DNA from: CBDCDJ01 sp965215355
GTDB lineage: Bacteria > Deinococcota > Deinococci > Deinococcales > Trueperaceae
DNA length: 64,000 nt
NCBI GenBank assembly: GCA_965215355.1
Contig: CBDCDJ010000007.1
Coordinates: forward strand, 248,001-312,000
Reading direction: 5' to 3'
Shown in pieces: positions 35,110 to 44,002 of this stretch (position 1 is the first letter of the stretch; every line of letters starts with the position of its first letter). Made by a program: the position numbers and the translations under genes. The notes under the pieces were generated by a model. That model did no database searches. It was not told where the DNA came from and saw only the letters and a list, made by a program, of their open reading frames with translations.

Positions 35110-35781
35110 TCAATTCTTCATCGTGGCGGTCCAGTGGGTATCCGGGTGTTTTTGTCTGTCGGCAGCCTGCTCCTTCCACCAGTCGCCTAACCCTTGCATC
35201 TGTGTCATGCGCTGTGCGAAGCTCGGGTCGAAAGACAAGTACATACAGCGGTTGATGGCCGTCATCGTCCCGTCCGGGTTGAGACGCTCCTCTAACTGCC
35301 AAGCGTCGCCGGCCTGAACGGTGCCCGACTCGAGCACTCGCACAAAAAAACCCGTGCGATTTTCCGTCACCGTCAGCTTGACCCAGTCGGGCCGGCCGAT
35401 GCGCCGTGCGAGGTTGGCGCAGGGGATGCGCGGCCCGCTCACCTGTAAAAGTGCGCTGCCCACGCGCACGACGTCCCCGGCGCAAACCTCATCGTCCGCC
35501 ACGTGGGCGAGGGTGAAGTTTTCGCCGACGTTGCCCGGAGCCAACTGCGTAGCGTAGCGGTCGTTCCAAAAAAGGTAGTGCTCGAGCGGATGCACGCAAA
35601 TCGCGGCGTCCGGGCCGCCGTGGTAAGGCTGAGTCACCTTGTCGCCGCGTAAACCATCCCGCTGAACCTGCACGGGACCCTGCACCGGGTCTCGAAAGAT
35701 AGAAGAGGTCCACGTTCCGCGCTCGTCCGTCACCGTTTTGGGTTGCCCGACAAAAACAGCCTGGATACAGGGTTTGTTCAT
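35110..35781 (-). CDS. MOSC domain protein, YiiM-like
   Basis: 223 residues. The MOSC features are DGLRGDKVTQPYHGGPDAAICVH (43-66), GNVGENFTL (85), and the conserved Cys in PRIPCANLARRIG (~118). MOSC domains bind molybdenum cofactor-type sulfur; YiiM proteins reduce N-hydroxylated purines and detoxify other N-oxides. A C-terminal three-helix part is present as in YiiM. The gene is single on the minus strand. Confidence 0.9.
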   Translation of the reverse strand: MNKPCIQAVFVGQPKTVTDERGTWTSSIFRDPVQGPVQVQRDGLRGDKVTQPYHGGPDAAICVHPLEHYLFWNDRYATQLAPGNVGENFTLAHVADDEVCAGDVVRVGSALLQVSGPRIPCANLARRIGRPDWVKLTVTENRTGFFVRVLESGTVQAGDAWQLEERLNPDGTMTAINRCMYLSFDPSFAQRMTQMQGLGDWWKEQAADRQKHPDTHWTATMKN

Positions 35782-35962
35782 TTCGTCCTTTCAAAAGCAA
35801 GTGTCTAAGTCATTAGGCCAAAATGTTCAGCAAGCTTCCGGCAGCGCCCCTTTCTAAAACTCGTTCTAAAACTCATCTGTGCAAAAGTCTTCGCAAGACC
35901 GCACCGGAAACACCGAGTTAAACTATAGACGAACAAACCCCATGCTCGAGCCGGAGGTTTCC

Positions 35963-37192
35963 ATGCCGTCGAACAAACTCACCTTCGAGAACCGTCACGG
36001 CGACAAAATCGTCGCCCGCCTCGACCTGCCCGCCAACTGCGAGCCGGTCGCTTACGCGCTCTTTGCGCACTGTTTCACCTGCTCGAAAGACCTGAAGGCC
36101 GCGCACAACATCAGCCACGCGCTGACTCGGGAGGGGATTGCCGTGCTCCGCTTCGACTTTACGGGTTTGGGCGAGAGCGACGGGGACTTCGCCGACACCA
36201 ACTTTTCTTCGAACGTGGCCGACCTCGTAGACGCGGCGGCTTACTTAGAAGAGACGCACGGCGCGCCACAAATCCTCGTCGGCCACTCGCTCGGCGGCGC
36301 GGCGGTGCTGATGGCGGCGCATAGTTTGCCCTCGGTCAAAGCGGTCGCCACCATCGGCGCGCCCGCCGAGCCGGAGCACGTGGTGAAACTGCTCGAGTCC
36401 AGCCGCGCCGAAATCGAAGCCGAGGGCGAAGCGGACGTGACCCTTGGGGGTCGCACTTTCAAGGTCAAAAAACAGTTTTTGGACGACCTCGACGAAACCC
36501 ACCTAAGGGAAGTGATTCGCACGCTACGCCGCCCCCTCCTCATTTTCCACTCGCCGGTTGACAACGTAGTGGGCGTCGACAATGCCCGGAAGATTTTCTC
36601 AGCGGCGCGGCACCCGAAGAGTTACGTGTCGCTCGACAGCGCCGACCACCTTTTGACGAAAGAAGCCGACTCGCGCTACGTCGGGCAGGTCGTCTCGGCC
36701 TGGGCACAAAAGTACCTGGAAACCAAAGCGGAGCCGAGCTGGTACGACGACGTGCGCGACAACCGCGTGGCGGTGCGAACCGAAACGGGTCTGCGGACCG
36801 AGATGCTGGCGAACGGCTTTTCCCTCGTCGCCGACGAACCCCTCAAAGTGGGCGGCACCAACACCGGGCCGACCCCGTACGACTATCTGGCTTCCGCCCT
36901 GGGCGCTTGCACCGCGATGACGCTGCGGATGTACGCCGACCGCAAAGGCTGGCCGTTGCAAGCCGTCACAGTCAAGGTGCGGCACCAAAAAGTTCACGCC
37001 GAGGACAGCCAGGCCGATACGGGTGCGGGCAAACCGCAGAAACTCGACCGCTTCGAGCGCGTCATCGCCGTCGAGGGCGATTTGGACGAGAAGCAGCAGG
37101 CGCGCCTTTTAGAAATCGCCAACCGCTGCCCGGTTCACCGCACTTTAGAAGCAGACGTACACATCGAGAGTCGGCTCGAGCCGCCAACCTGA
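35963..37192 (+). CDS. Alpha/beta hydrolase fused to OsmC peroxidase
   Basis: 409 residues from the ATG at 35963, preceded by GGAGG at 5 nt; earlier in-frame starts at 35879 and 35942 lack this. Residues 1-255 form an alpha/beta hydrolase with the nucleophile in LVGHSLGGAA, then SPVDNVVGVD and the His in DSADHLL. Residues 270-409 form an OsmC/Ohr domain with both redox cysteines: ALGACTAMTLRMYADRK and RCPVHRTLE. OsmC reduces organic hydroperoxides. This fusion is known in several bacteria. Confidence 0.93.
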   Translation: MPSNKLTFENRHGDKIVARLDLPANCEPVAYALFAHCFTCSKDLKAAHNISHALTREGIAVLRFDFTGLGESDGDFADTNFSSNVADLVDAAAYLEETHGAPQILVGHSLGGAAVLMAAHSLPSVKAVATIGAPAEPEHVVKLLESSRAEIEAEGEADVTLGGRTFKVKKQFLDDLDETHLREVIRTLRRPLLIFHSPVDNVVGVDNARKIFSAARHPKSYVSLDSADHLLTKEADSRYVGQVVSAWAQKYLETKAEPSWYDDVRDNRVAVRTETGLRTEMLANGFSLVADEPLKVGGTNTGPTPYDYLASALGACTAMTLRMYADRKGWPLQAVTVKVRHQKVHAEDSQADTGAGKPQKLDRFERVIAVEGDLDEKQQARLLEIANRCPVHRTLEADVHIESRLEPPT

Positions 37193-37197
37193 ACAGG

Positions 37198-37393
37198 GTG
37201 CTCGAGCTGCTTTCAACGACGGACTTGGTGCTCCACAACTCCTTGTTTGTTACCCTCATCGGCGCGGTGTTGATAGCCAACTCGGTCGCGCGCGACGGCG
37301 AGACGAACTGGTTGAAAGGGTTGATGTTGTTTAGGTGTCTACACGATTTTAGGCGTAGCCTTCTTTTTCCTGCCCAGCGTGCCGGGCGGCTGA
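37198..37393 (+). pseudogene. 3' remnant of a calcium/proton antiporter gene (cax)
   Basis: The frame from 37198 reads VLHNSLFVTLIGAVLIANSV then DGETNWLKGLML, and after a shift near 37330 continues LGVYTILGVAFFFLP to a stop at 37391-37393. This is the C-terminal end of Cax-type antiporters. Only about 65 codons survive, with a frameshift. Confidence 0.7.
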
Positions 37394-37486
37394 TTTACGT
37401 GGCATGAAATGTTGGTGAAGCGATTGGTTCTTTATTTTGTGTTGTCAGCACATGGAAAACTCCGCCTTTAAGCTAAGCTGCCTAAC

Positions 37487-38776
37487 ATGAGTTCATTGCC
37501 CGGAATCATGTGCATTTTCCTAGCCTGCAGCCTCCCCCAGGGGGCCAACGCCGCTTCCACGCCCGCCTCTTTTAAACCCGACGAGGGCCAGTACGCCCTG
37601 CGGGGCGACCCCGGCTTTTCCGAAGACAGCCTCACTGACGAACAGCGCAAGTGGTACGACCGGTTGTGGGCGGCCATCGACAACCCCGAGCAGTATCCGA
37701 ACGCGACCCAACTGGCAGAGTCCGGTGATTCTTACCTGTACCGAGGTGACTTGCAGGATTATGACAACAGCTTGCTGACGGTTTTTCGGCTCACGGGGGA
37801 TTTACGTTTGCTAGACGAAGTAAGTCGTATATCCGAGCTTATGCGTAAAGAATTGAAGGACGGCTGGCACGGAACACGTGACGGTAAAAATGGTAAGAAA
37901 GATGGCTTTTTGAACTGGGTAAACCTCTACGATAACGACAAAAAGTTCAGGGGCAAAGACACCCAAATGGCTTACGACCTGAAAGCCAACGCCCACGTAG
38001 CTCTGTTTGCATGGGCCTTTGAAAACAATCGGGATTTGCAGAGTCCAGGTGGCTACAATTACGGTGAACAAGCTGATTTCTGGAAAGATTACCTTGTCAA
38101 CGATTTCGAGGCGAAGTGGCGCAAGCGTAACGAGGTAAAGAATGGGTTCCCCTTTGCAGAGCATTTTACTTTCCACACCTACCACTCGTTTATGAAGTGG
38201 CATTACTACATGGGTAGGCTGACCGGCGACAGGGCTTACACCAGAGAAGCCGAGCGTATGGCTAAGGTTCTTTGGAAAAACTTTAAGGAGACGTCTTCTA
38301 GCTATGGTACGGCGCTGGTATGGCCCAGGGCCTTAACGTACAACAGGGATACTTGGGCCGACTACCTTATGCCGCAACATTACGCGCGCTATGTCATAGA
38401 AGAGGCCATAGATCTACATTTTGAGCGTTTCGGAAAATATGCTGAAGATTCTACACTTGAAAAGTTTGCAAACTCAGTTGCAAGTTTCGTCATCAACGAT
38501 AACAACTTTGAGTTATTTGCCAGAGACATAGGAGGTGGAAAGACCCGAGAGAGGTTTTCTGCTTCTCCTTCTTCTGAATGGGACAAGATGGATCAAGACA
38601 GATTTGCTATCAGTGCTTGGTCATTTTTGAGTCCCTGGGACGGAAGTCCCGATAACCTCATTGCTCAAGCGGCTAAGGAAGTTTATAAAGATGTTGAAAG
38701 TGACCCGGATAACCCACGAAGAGTCTTTATTCCTACAGCTATGTTAATATATGGAGTTTTGCAAGAAAGGCTTTAG
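37487..38776 (+). CDS. Secreted paralog 1: unrecognised (alpha/alpha)-rich domain protein
   Basis: 429 residues. The ATG at 37487 is 7 nt after a TAAGCT box (37474-37479). A signal peptide (IMCIFLACSLPQGANA) is followed by a short linker and a ~390-residue domain shared with the genes at 38850 and 41741. Conserved blocks include YLYRGDLQDY, GTRDGKNGKKDGFLNWV, AYDLKANAHVAL, FHTYHSFMKWHYYMG and YLMPQHYARYVIEEAIDLHF. Repeated helical pairs, many Trp/Tyr/His and an Asp-Leu-Lys-Ala core suggest a toroid-type glycan lyase or hydrolase, which is inference; I do not recognise the family. This copy has no Ig-like modules. Confidence 0.8.
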   Translation: MSSLPGIMCIFLACSLPQGANAASTPASFKPDEGQYALRGDPGFSEDSLTDEQRKWYDRLWAAIDNPEQYPNATQLAESGDSYLYRGDLQDYDNSLLTVFRLTGDLRLLDEVSRISELMRKELKDGWHGTRDGKNGKKDGFLNWVNLYDNDKKFRGKDTQMAYDLKANAHVALFAWAFENNRDLQSPGGYNYGEQADFWKDYLVNDFEAKWRKRNEVKNGFPFAEHFTFHTYHSFMKWHYYMGRLTGDRAYTREAERMAKVLWKNFKETSSSYGTALVWPRALTYNRDTWADYLMPQHYARYVIEEAIDLHFERFGKYAEDSTLEKFANSVASFVINDNNFELFARDIGGGKTRERFSASPSSEWDKMDQDRFAISAWSFLSPWDGSPDNLIAQAAKEVYKDVESDPDNPRRVFIPTAMLIYGVLQERL

Positions 38777-38797
38777 AACACGACTTCGCGTTTTTAG

Positions 38798-38839
38798 AAA
38801 GTGAAAAAGGGTGTTGTAGTCAACACCCTTTTTCACTTT
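38798..38839. terminator. Bidirectional terminator
   Basis: Perfect 19-bp inverted repeat with a 4-nt loop between the convergent paralogs 1 and 2. Runs of A and T in the arms give a T-tract in either direction. Confidence 0.9.
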
Positions 38840-38849
38840 TGTTAACTGC

Positions 38850-40898
38850 TTATTTCTTTAGCATCTCTTTCAATAGCATGCTGGCAGGTATGAAGACTCT
38901 CTTTGGGTCTTTCCCGTATTTCACCATTTCTACGTCGTTGTAGACTACGTTGGCTGCTTTGGAAAGCTTCTCGCTCGAGTCCCAAGTTGCCAGATACGAC
39001 CAGGAGCTTTCCGCGAACCTCGATTCGGTCATCCGATTCCATTCCGACGAACTTGAAGCCGGGATACCTGCACGTGCCTTGCCACCCCCAATATCGCGGG
39101 CAAACGAACCGAAGCTGCTGTCGTCGACTACAAAGCTAGCAGCGCTACGTGCAAACTTCTCCATTGTAGAGTTTTTGGCGTATTCTCCAAAGCCTTCGAA
39201 GTGCAGGTCGATAGCTTCTTGAACTACATACCGAGCGTAGTGCTGTGGCATGAGGTAGTCCGCCCATGTGTCCCTGTTATATGTTAAAGCTCTAGCCCAC
39301 ACGAGTGCTGTGCCGTATTCGGAAGCTGATTCCTTGAACTCGTTACTCCACAACACGTCTTCCATACGCTCGGCTTCTTTGGTGTAGGCGCTGTTGCCGG
39401 TCAGCTTGCCCATGTAGTAATGCCACTTCATGAACGAGTGATAGGTATGAAAAGTGTTGTGTTGAACAAATGGGAACCCAGTTGGTACACCCTTGCGTTT
39501 GCGCCACTTCGCCTCGAAGTGGTTGACCAAATAGTCTTTCCAGAAGTCGGCGTGAGCACCGTAGTTGACGCCACTCGGGCTTTTTAAGTCACGGTTGTTT
39601 TGCAATGCCCAGGCTATTTCTACAGCTAAGGCGTTGGCTTTGAGGTCATAGGCCAGTTGGGTATCTTTACCAGCAAACGCGGTAGAGGTGTCGTAGCGGT
39701 TCACCCAATTTAGAAACCCGTCCTTGGTACCGTCTGTGCCGTCAAGAGTGCCACGCCAACTGTCGGCTAAGTTTTTTCTCATCAGTTCAGCAAGCTGGTC
39801 TACCTTATCTAGAAGACGCAAATCACCTGTCATGCGGAAAGCGAGAAGCAGACTGGTGACATAGTCTTGCAGGTCGCCACGGTATAGGTAGACGTTATCG
39901 GACTTTGCTCTCTGAATAGCGTTGGGATATTGTTCAGGATTGTTGATAGCCTTCCAGAGTGTGTCGTACCACTTGCGCTGTTCGGCGCTGAGTTGGCTCA
40001 GAGAAAAGTTGGGATTGCCACGCAGTTCGTAGACACCAGTAGCTGCTTTGGGGGTGGGTGCAGCTGGAGGAGCCGCCGAGGTGCCGGCCCCGACCGTAAA
40101 ACTGGCATTCACGACTTCTGTTTTGCCTGAGCTGGTGAGGATAGCGGCGGTGATGGTGTGCTGGCCGTCTTTGAGCTTAGAGGTGTCGAATGAGTTGGCG
40201 CTACCTGGTTCAGTTGTGCCCGCAAAGTCAAAAAACGCAATTCGTTCGTTTTGAGTAGGAGCGCCGCTGCGGCTCGAGTTGTCGAGGTAGAAGCTGATTT
40301 GCTTGACGCTCATGGCGGGTACGACGAACACGTGGATTTTGCCGTTGACGCTGCTGTTGTTCAAGAGTTTCGAACCGCTGCGGTCGGCTGCAGAACTCAC
40401 CAGCAGGTTGTTCGCCATTTTGCCGCCGTTGTCCACCAAAAAGGTGGCGGTGGAGATTTTCTCGCTGCCGCTCGTGTAGCGAATTCTGGCGGTGACCGTG
40501 TGGATGCCGTCGGACAGTTTGCTGGTGTCGAGGGCGTTGGCGCTGCTGGTGCTGCCGCCGCGGAGGTCGTAAGGGCTCAGCGTCTCGAGTTGAAAAGGTT
40601 TGCCCGAGCGCTTTACGTCGTCCAGGTAGAACTCAACTTGTTTTATGCCTGCGGTCTGCGCCGTGAACACGTAAACCCTGCCGGCGACAACGCTGCTGTC
40701 CAAGATGCTCGAGCCGGAGCGGTTCGCCGACTTGCTGACCAAGAAGTCCTGCACAACGCTCTGGGCTTCTGTCTCGATGGCTGGGGCCGGAGCCGGCCCA
40801 CTGCTGCAAGCCGTAAACAGGGTGAGCAGCCCAGCTAAGCAGCTCAGCTTGAGTAGGGTAGCCCGTTTGCTACGTTTGCCTTGACTAACCTTCGACAT
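38850..40898 (-). CDS. Lipoprotein paralog 2 with two Ig-like modules
   Basis: 682 residues. Residues 1-31 form a lipoprotein signal (LAGLLTLFTAC with Cys about 31). Two modules of about 100 residues follow (about 48-150 and 158-265); each has LLVS-ADRSG near its start, V-QISFYLDN-SR-G, a DTSKL-DGQHTITA strand and a final A-F-V-N strand. After a Pro/Ala linker comes the ~390-residue domain shared with paralogs 1 and 3, including FHTYHSFMKWHYYMG and YLMPQHYARYVVQEAIDLHF. Modules of this kind often accompany carbohydrate-active enzymes. Placement on the outside of a membrane is implied by the lipobox. Confidence 0.82.
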   Translation of the reverse strand: MSKVSQGKRSKRATLLKLSCLAGLLTLFTACSSGPAPAPAIETEAQSVVQDFLVSKSANRSGSSILDSSVVAGRVYVFTAQTAGIKQVEFYLDDVKRSGKPFQLETLSPYDLRGGSTSSANALDTSKLSDGIHTVTARIRYTSGSEKISTATFLVDNGGKMANNLLVSSAADRSGSKLLNNSSVNGKIHVFVVPAMSVKQISFYLDNSSRSGAPTQNERIAFFDFAGTTEPGSANSFDTSKLKDGQHTITAAILTSSGKTEVVNASFTVGAGTSAAPPAAPTPKAATGVYELRGNPNFSLSQLSAEQRKWYDTLWKAINNPEQYPNAIQRAKSDNVYLYRGDLQDYVTSLLLAFRMTGDLRLLDKVDQLAELMRKNLADSWRGTLDGTDGTKDGFLNWVNRYDTSTAFAGKDTQLAYDLKANALAVEIAWALQNNRDLKSPSGVNYGAHADFWKDYLVNHFEAKWRKRKGVPTGFPFVQHNTFHTYHSFMKWHYYMGKLTGNSAYTKEAERMEDVLWSNEFKESASEYGTALVWARALTYNRDTWADYLMPQHYARYVVQEAIDLHFEGFGEYAKNSTMEKFARSAASFVVDDSSFGSFARDIGGGKARAGIPASSSSEWNRMTESRFAESSWSYLATWDSSEKLSKAANVVYNDVEMVKYGKDPKRVFIPASMLLKEMLKK

Positions 40899-41000
40899 CT
40901 TTCAGTCCTATCCCTTCACGTAAGTGAAGCAGCGGTCGAACCTCGGCTCGACCCGTTACAGCACTTGCATTTTGGGTAGGGAACGAAAAAAGGGTTGCCC

Positions 41001-41033
41001 TACCCTCAGCCGGTTGCGCTACTGGCTCCACCC
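41001..41033 (-). promoter_or_regulatory. Shared upstream element, paralog 2 copy
   Basis: Thirty of 32 positions match the reverse complement of 41651-41682. The core is CGCAACCGGCTGAGGGTA read toward the gene, about 103 nt upstream of the start at 40898. Confidence 0.65.
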
Positions 41034-41650
41034 GTTCCAAGCGCCCAAATACGGAAGGGGTTTCATCGCCTCTGAGGGAGGTAACCCTCATTGCCAATCA
41101 TGTTACCCGATGCGCGCGGTGCAACGTGTGAAAAATCCCCCACGCTCGACAGCTTGGGTCACGCAACTCACTGAGGACTAAAAGTGCAGCCTATGTCGTC
41201 AAAAAGAGGCTGATTTTGTTGAAGCCTTGAAAGCTCTGAGCAGGCTTTATGCTCTTTGGAAACCACAAGTTCTTTTTGGAGGCTACAAGCTCACTCAAGG
41301 CTCTCACAAAGTTGTTTCCCGACCTTAAAGCCTTCTCTGTGAGCGTATAGAAATCCTCAAATGGACTGAATTGTGAGTACGCCAATAATTATGAGAAAAT
41401 TAAGAAATCCTTAATGGAACGGAGAATATCGGCTTTCTGTTCTTGTTTCTCTCAGAAAATTCTCTCAAAAGCTTAATTGTTTTCATAAACGACCAAGTTA
41501 GTTTGGCTCTTGCTGAGGGATTGAGGTTAAAAAAACCAACAACCCCAGATGCGATGAAGCCTATTTTTAGAGGCTCAGGCGTCGGGTTCATCGGTGGCTA
41601 AAAGCCACTGTGCGACCCTACTTCTCGAGTCTCTCTGGGTGCCTTGAATA

Positions 41651-41682
41651 GGTGGAGCGAGTGGCGCAACCGGCTGAGGGTA
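41651..41682 (+). promoter_or_regulatory. Shared upstream element, paralog 3 copy
   Basis: Same element as at 41001-41033, read toward the gene, 58 nt before the GTG at 41741. Both copies are preceded by CTTG(A/G)A. Confidence 0.65.
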
Positions 41683-41740
41683 GTGACATAAGGTCGCTAC
41701 TTCTTTGTCAAAGTACACAACGTCGTGGAGGAACAGAGAG

Positions 41741-43807
41741 GTGAAGGTTTTGAGAAACACACAGTGGAAACAGGGTCACGGGTTCGGCGCGATATTTTTA
41801 GCTTTTGCGAGCTTGTTGGTCCTGACGGCTTGCGGAGGTGTCATCGAGACACGGTCGCCCAGCAACGAAATACTGGAAGAACCTTATGAACTGTTCGAGG
41901 GTTTGCTGGTAAGTTCCGAAGCCGACCGCTCGAGCGCCAAAGCTTTGGACATGAGCGTGGTCACGAAGGATATCTATCTTTTCTTCGCCGAAGAAGGCGT
42001 TGAACGGGTAAGTTTGTATGTCGACGACACCGAGCGGCTGAGCGCACCCTACGCGAACTTTTTTCCGGCGGGTCTGGCGACCGAGTCCGTCAACACGCTC
42101 GACACCCGGACGCTGACAGACGGTATGCACACCGCCACGGCGGATATTCGCTACGCCGACGGCCGCACGAAACTGGCTACGGCCGCTTTTCTGGTGGACA
42201 ACAGCGGTGAGCTTGCCGACCGGCTGCTGGTGAGCAAGCGCGCCGACCGTTCGGGCGCGAAGCCGCTCGGCGACGGCAGCTTGACGGGTGACGCTTACAT
42301 TTTCCTGGTCCCCAGCTCGAGGGTCGACCGGATAAACTTTTATGTGGACGACCCGAGCCGCAAAGGCTCGCCGGACCAAGTCGAGCGGATTCCCTACTAC
42401 GACCTCGCGGGTACGGCTAAGGGTGGCAAGGCGCAGAGCTTCGACACGAGCGACCTTAAAAACGGCGACCACACGTTTACAGCCGAAATCGTTTCGACCT
42501 CGGGCAAGAAGACGGTCGTGAGCAAAGCGGCCAAGGTCAGCAACAGCGGCACGACCTCGAGCCCCGACCCCGACGACCCCAGTCCCGGCCCGAAGGCAAA
42601 AGGGAAGTACGCCCTGCGGGGTGACCCCGGCTTCTCGAGGGGTGATTTGTCGTCTTCTCAGCGTGAATGGTATGACGCACTGTGGGACGCTATTGATAAT
42701 CCCGACCAGTATCCCAACGCAATCAAGCTGGCAAAATCGGACAACAGCTATTTGTACCGGGGTGACCTACAGGACTACACTACTAGCCTTCTTATCGCTT
42801 TCCGCATGACAGGTGACTTGCGCCTACTGGACAAAGTTGACCGTGTTGCCCAACTCATGCGCGAAGAGCTTGCCGACGGCTGGCGTGGTACGCGTGACGG
42901 CACAGATGGAACAAAAGACGGCTTCTTAAACTGGGTGGACCGGCACGACACCTCTTCTCAGTTTGCCGGTAAAGATGTTCAGGTAGCTTACGACCTCAAA
43001 GCCAACGCTTTAGTTTCCGAGATCGCTTGGGCGCTGCAAAACAACCGCGATTTGAAAAGCCCGGGCGGCGTCAACTACGGTGCCCACGCCGACTTCTGGA
43101 AAGACTACCTCGTCAACCACTTCGAGGCGAAGTGGCGTAAGCGCAATGGTGTGCGAACAGGCTTTCCTTTTGCCAGACACTACACTTTCCACACCTACCA
43201 CTCGTTCATGAAATGGCATTACTACATGGGCCAACTCACAGGTAAAAACGCCTATACCAAAGAGGCCGAGCGCATGGCCGATATTCTTTGGGACGACGAG
43301 TTCACAGCAACCTCCTCGGAATACGGCTCAGCTTTGGTGTGGGCTAGAGGCGCTCTCTCCCTTATAGATGCACAAGAGGAGTGGCGCTCAAATTTCCTTA
43401 TGCCGACTACCTATGCCCGCTACGTCATTCAAGAAGCTGTCGACCTTCATTTCGAGGGGTTTGACAAGTATGCTAACGACTCTACAATGGAGAAGTTAGC
43501 TAACACGGTTTCGGCGTTTGTTATTGATGACAGTAGCTTCGATTCCTTTGCCCGCGACATTGGTGGAGGTAAGTCACGAGCCGGCATTGCCGCCTCGAGC
43601 TCGTCCGACTGGAGCGAAATGTCTAAGTCGAGGTTTGCAGAAAGCTCTTGGTCTTACCTAGCAGCTTGGGATACCAAGTCGGGAAAGAGAATTGAGAAGG
43701 CAGCTCGTGATGTGTTTTATACCGTAGAAAACCAAAGGTATAACCAAACACCTAAGCGAGTTTTTATACCCACTGCTATGCTTGTTGAGGAGACGTTAGG
43801 AAGATAA
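41741..43807 (+). CDS. Lipoprotein paralog 3 with two Ig-like modules
   Basis: About 688 residues from the GTG at 41741, placed 8 nt behind GGAGGAAC. Lipoprotein signal ending LASLLVLTAC-type lipobox (FASLLVLTACGG). Two Ig-like modules (about 48-150 and 160-262) and an Asp/Pro-rich linker (SSPDPDDPSPGPK) precede the shared domain. It is close to paralog 2 in the shared domain, but at the position of YLMPQHYARYV it reads FLMPTTYARYV and the preceding TYNRDTW is replaced by SLIDAQEEW, so a His and nearby polar residues conserved in the other two are lost here. Confidence 0.82.
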   Translation: MKVLRNTQWKQGHGFGAIFLAFASLLVLTACGGVIETRSPSNEILEEPYELFEGLLVSSEADRSSAKALDMSVVTKDIYLFFAEEGVERVSLYVDDTERLSAPYANFFPAGLATESVNTLDTRTLTDGMHTATADIRYADGRTKLATAAFLVDNSGELADRLLVSKRADRSGAKPLGDGSLTGDAYIFLVPSSRVDRINFYVDDPSRKGSPDQVERIPYYDLAGTAKGGKAQSFDTSDLKNGDHTFTAEIVSTSGKKTVVSKAAKVSNSGTTSSPDPDDPSPGPKAKGKYALRGDPGFSRGDLSSSQREWYDALWDAIDNPDQYPNAIKLAKSDNSYLYRGDLQDYTTSLLIAFRMTGDLRLLDKVDRVAQLMREELADGWRGTRDGTDGTKDGFLNWVDRHDTSSQFAGKDVQVAYDLKANALVSEIAWALQNNRDLKSPGGVNYGAHADFWKDYLVNHFEAKWRKRNGVRTGFPFARHYTFHTYHSFMKWHYYMGQLTGKNAYTKEAERMADILWDDEFTATSSEYGSALVWARGALSLIDAQEEWRSNFLMPTTYARYVIQEAVDLHFEGFDKYANDSTMEKLANTVSAFVIDDSSFDSFARDIGGGKSRAGIAASSSSDWSEMSKSRFAESSWSYLAAWDTKSGKRIEKAARDVFYTVENQRYNQTPKRVFIPTAMLVEETLGR

Positions 43808-43833
43808 GAGAAAAGGCAGGTACAAACGTGAAT

Positions 43834-43864
43834 CATGTATCAGGCAAAGCTTGCCTGATACATG
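43834..43864 (+). terminator. Terminator after paralog 3
   Basis: Perfect 14-bp inverted repeat CATGTATCAGGCAA / TTGCCTGATACATG with a 3-nt loop, followed by GTTTTGG. Confidence 0.8.
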
Positions 43865-44002
43865 GTTTTGGAGCAAGTAAGTGCTGAGGAGTTTTTCTGA
43901 AAATTTAGTAAAAACTCAATCGGCTTTGAAATGTGACAAATATAGTACCCACCATTTTACTGTACCGGTAAGCTAAAGTGGATATGGTTGAGCTGAGACG
44001 AA

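Larger units (their letters stand above)
40899..41740. other. Divergent AT-richer region between paralogs 2 and 3
   Basis: About 840 bases. It is bounded by the inverted element pair at 41001-41033 and 41651-41682. The middle (about 41100-41640) is AT-rich with no gene I can support. Confidence 0.6.

Noticed and set aside
38798..38839. Long inverted repeat as a mobile-element end
   Set aside because: A short loop, T-tracts on both sides and convergent genes fit a terminator; there is no transposase and no second end.
41191..41591. Two minus-strand frames between paralogs 2 and 3
   Set aside because: Low-complexity AT-rich sequence with no ribosome sites and no motifs.
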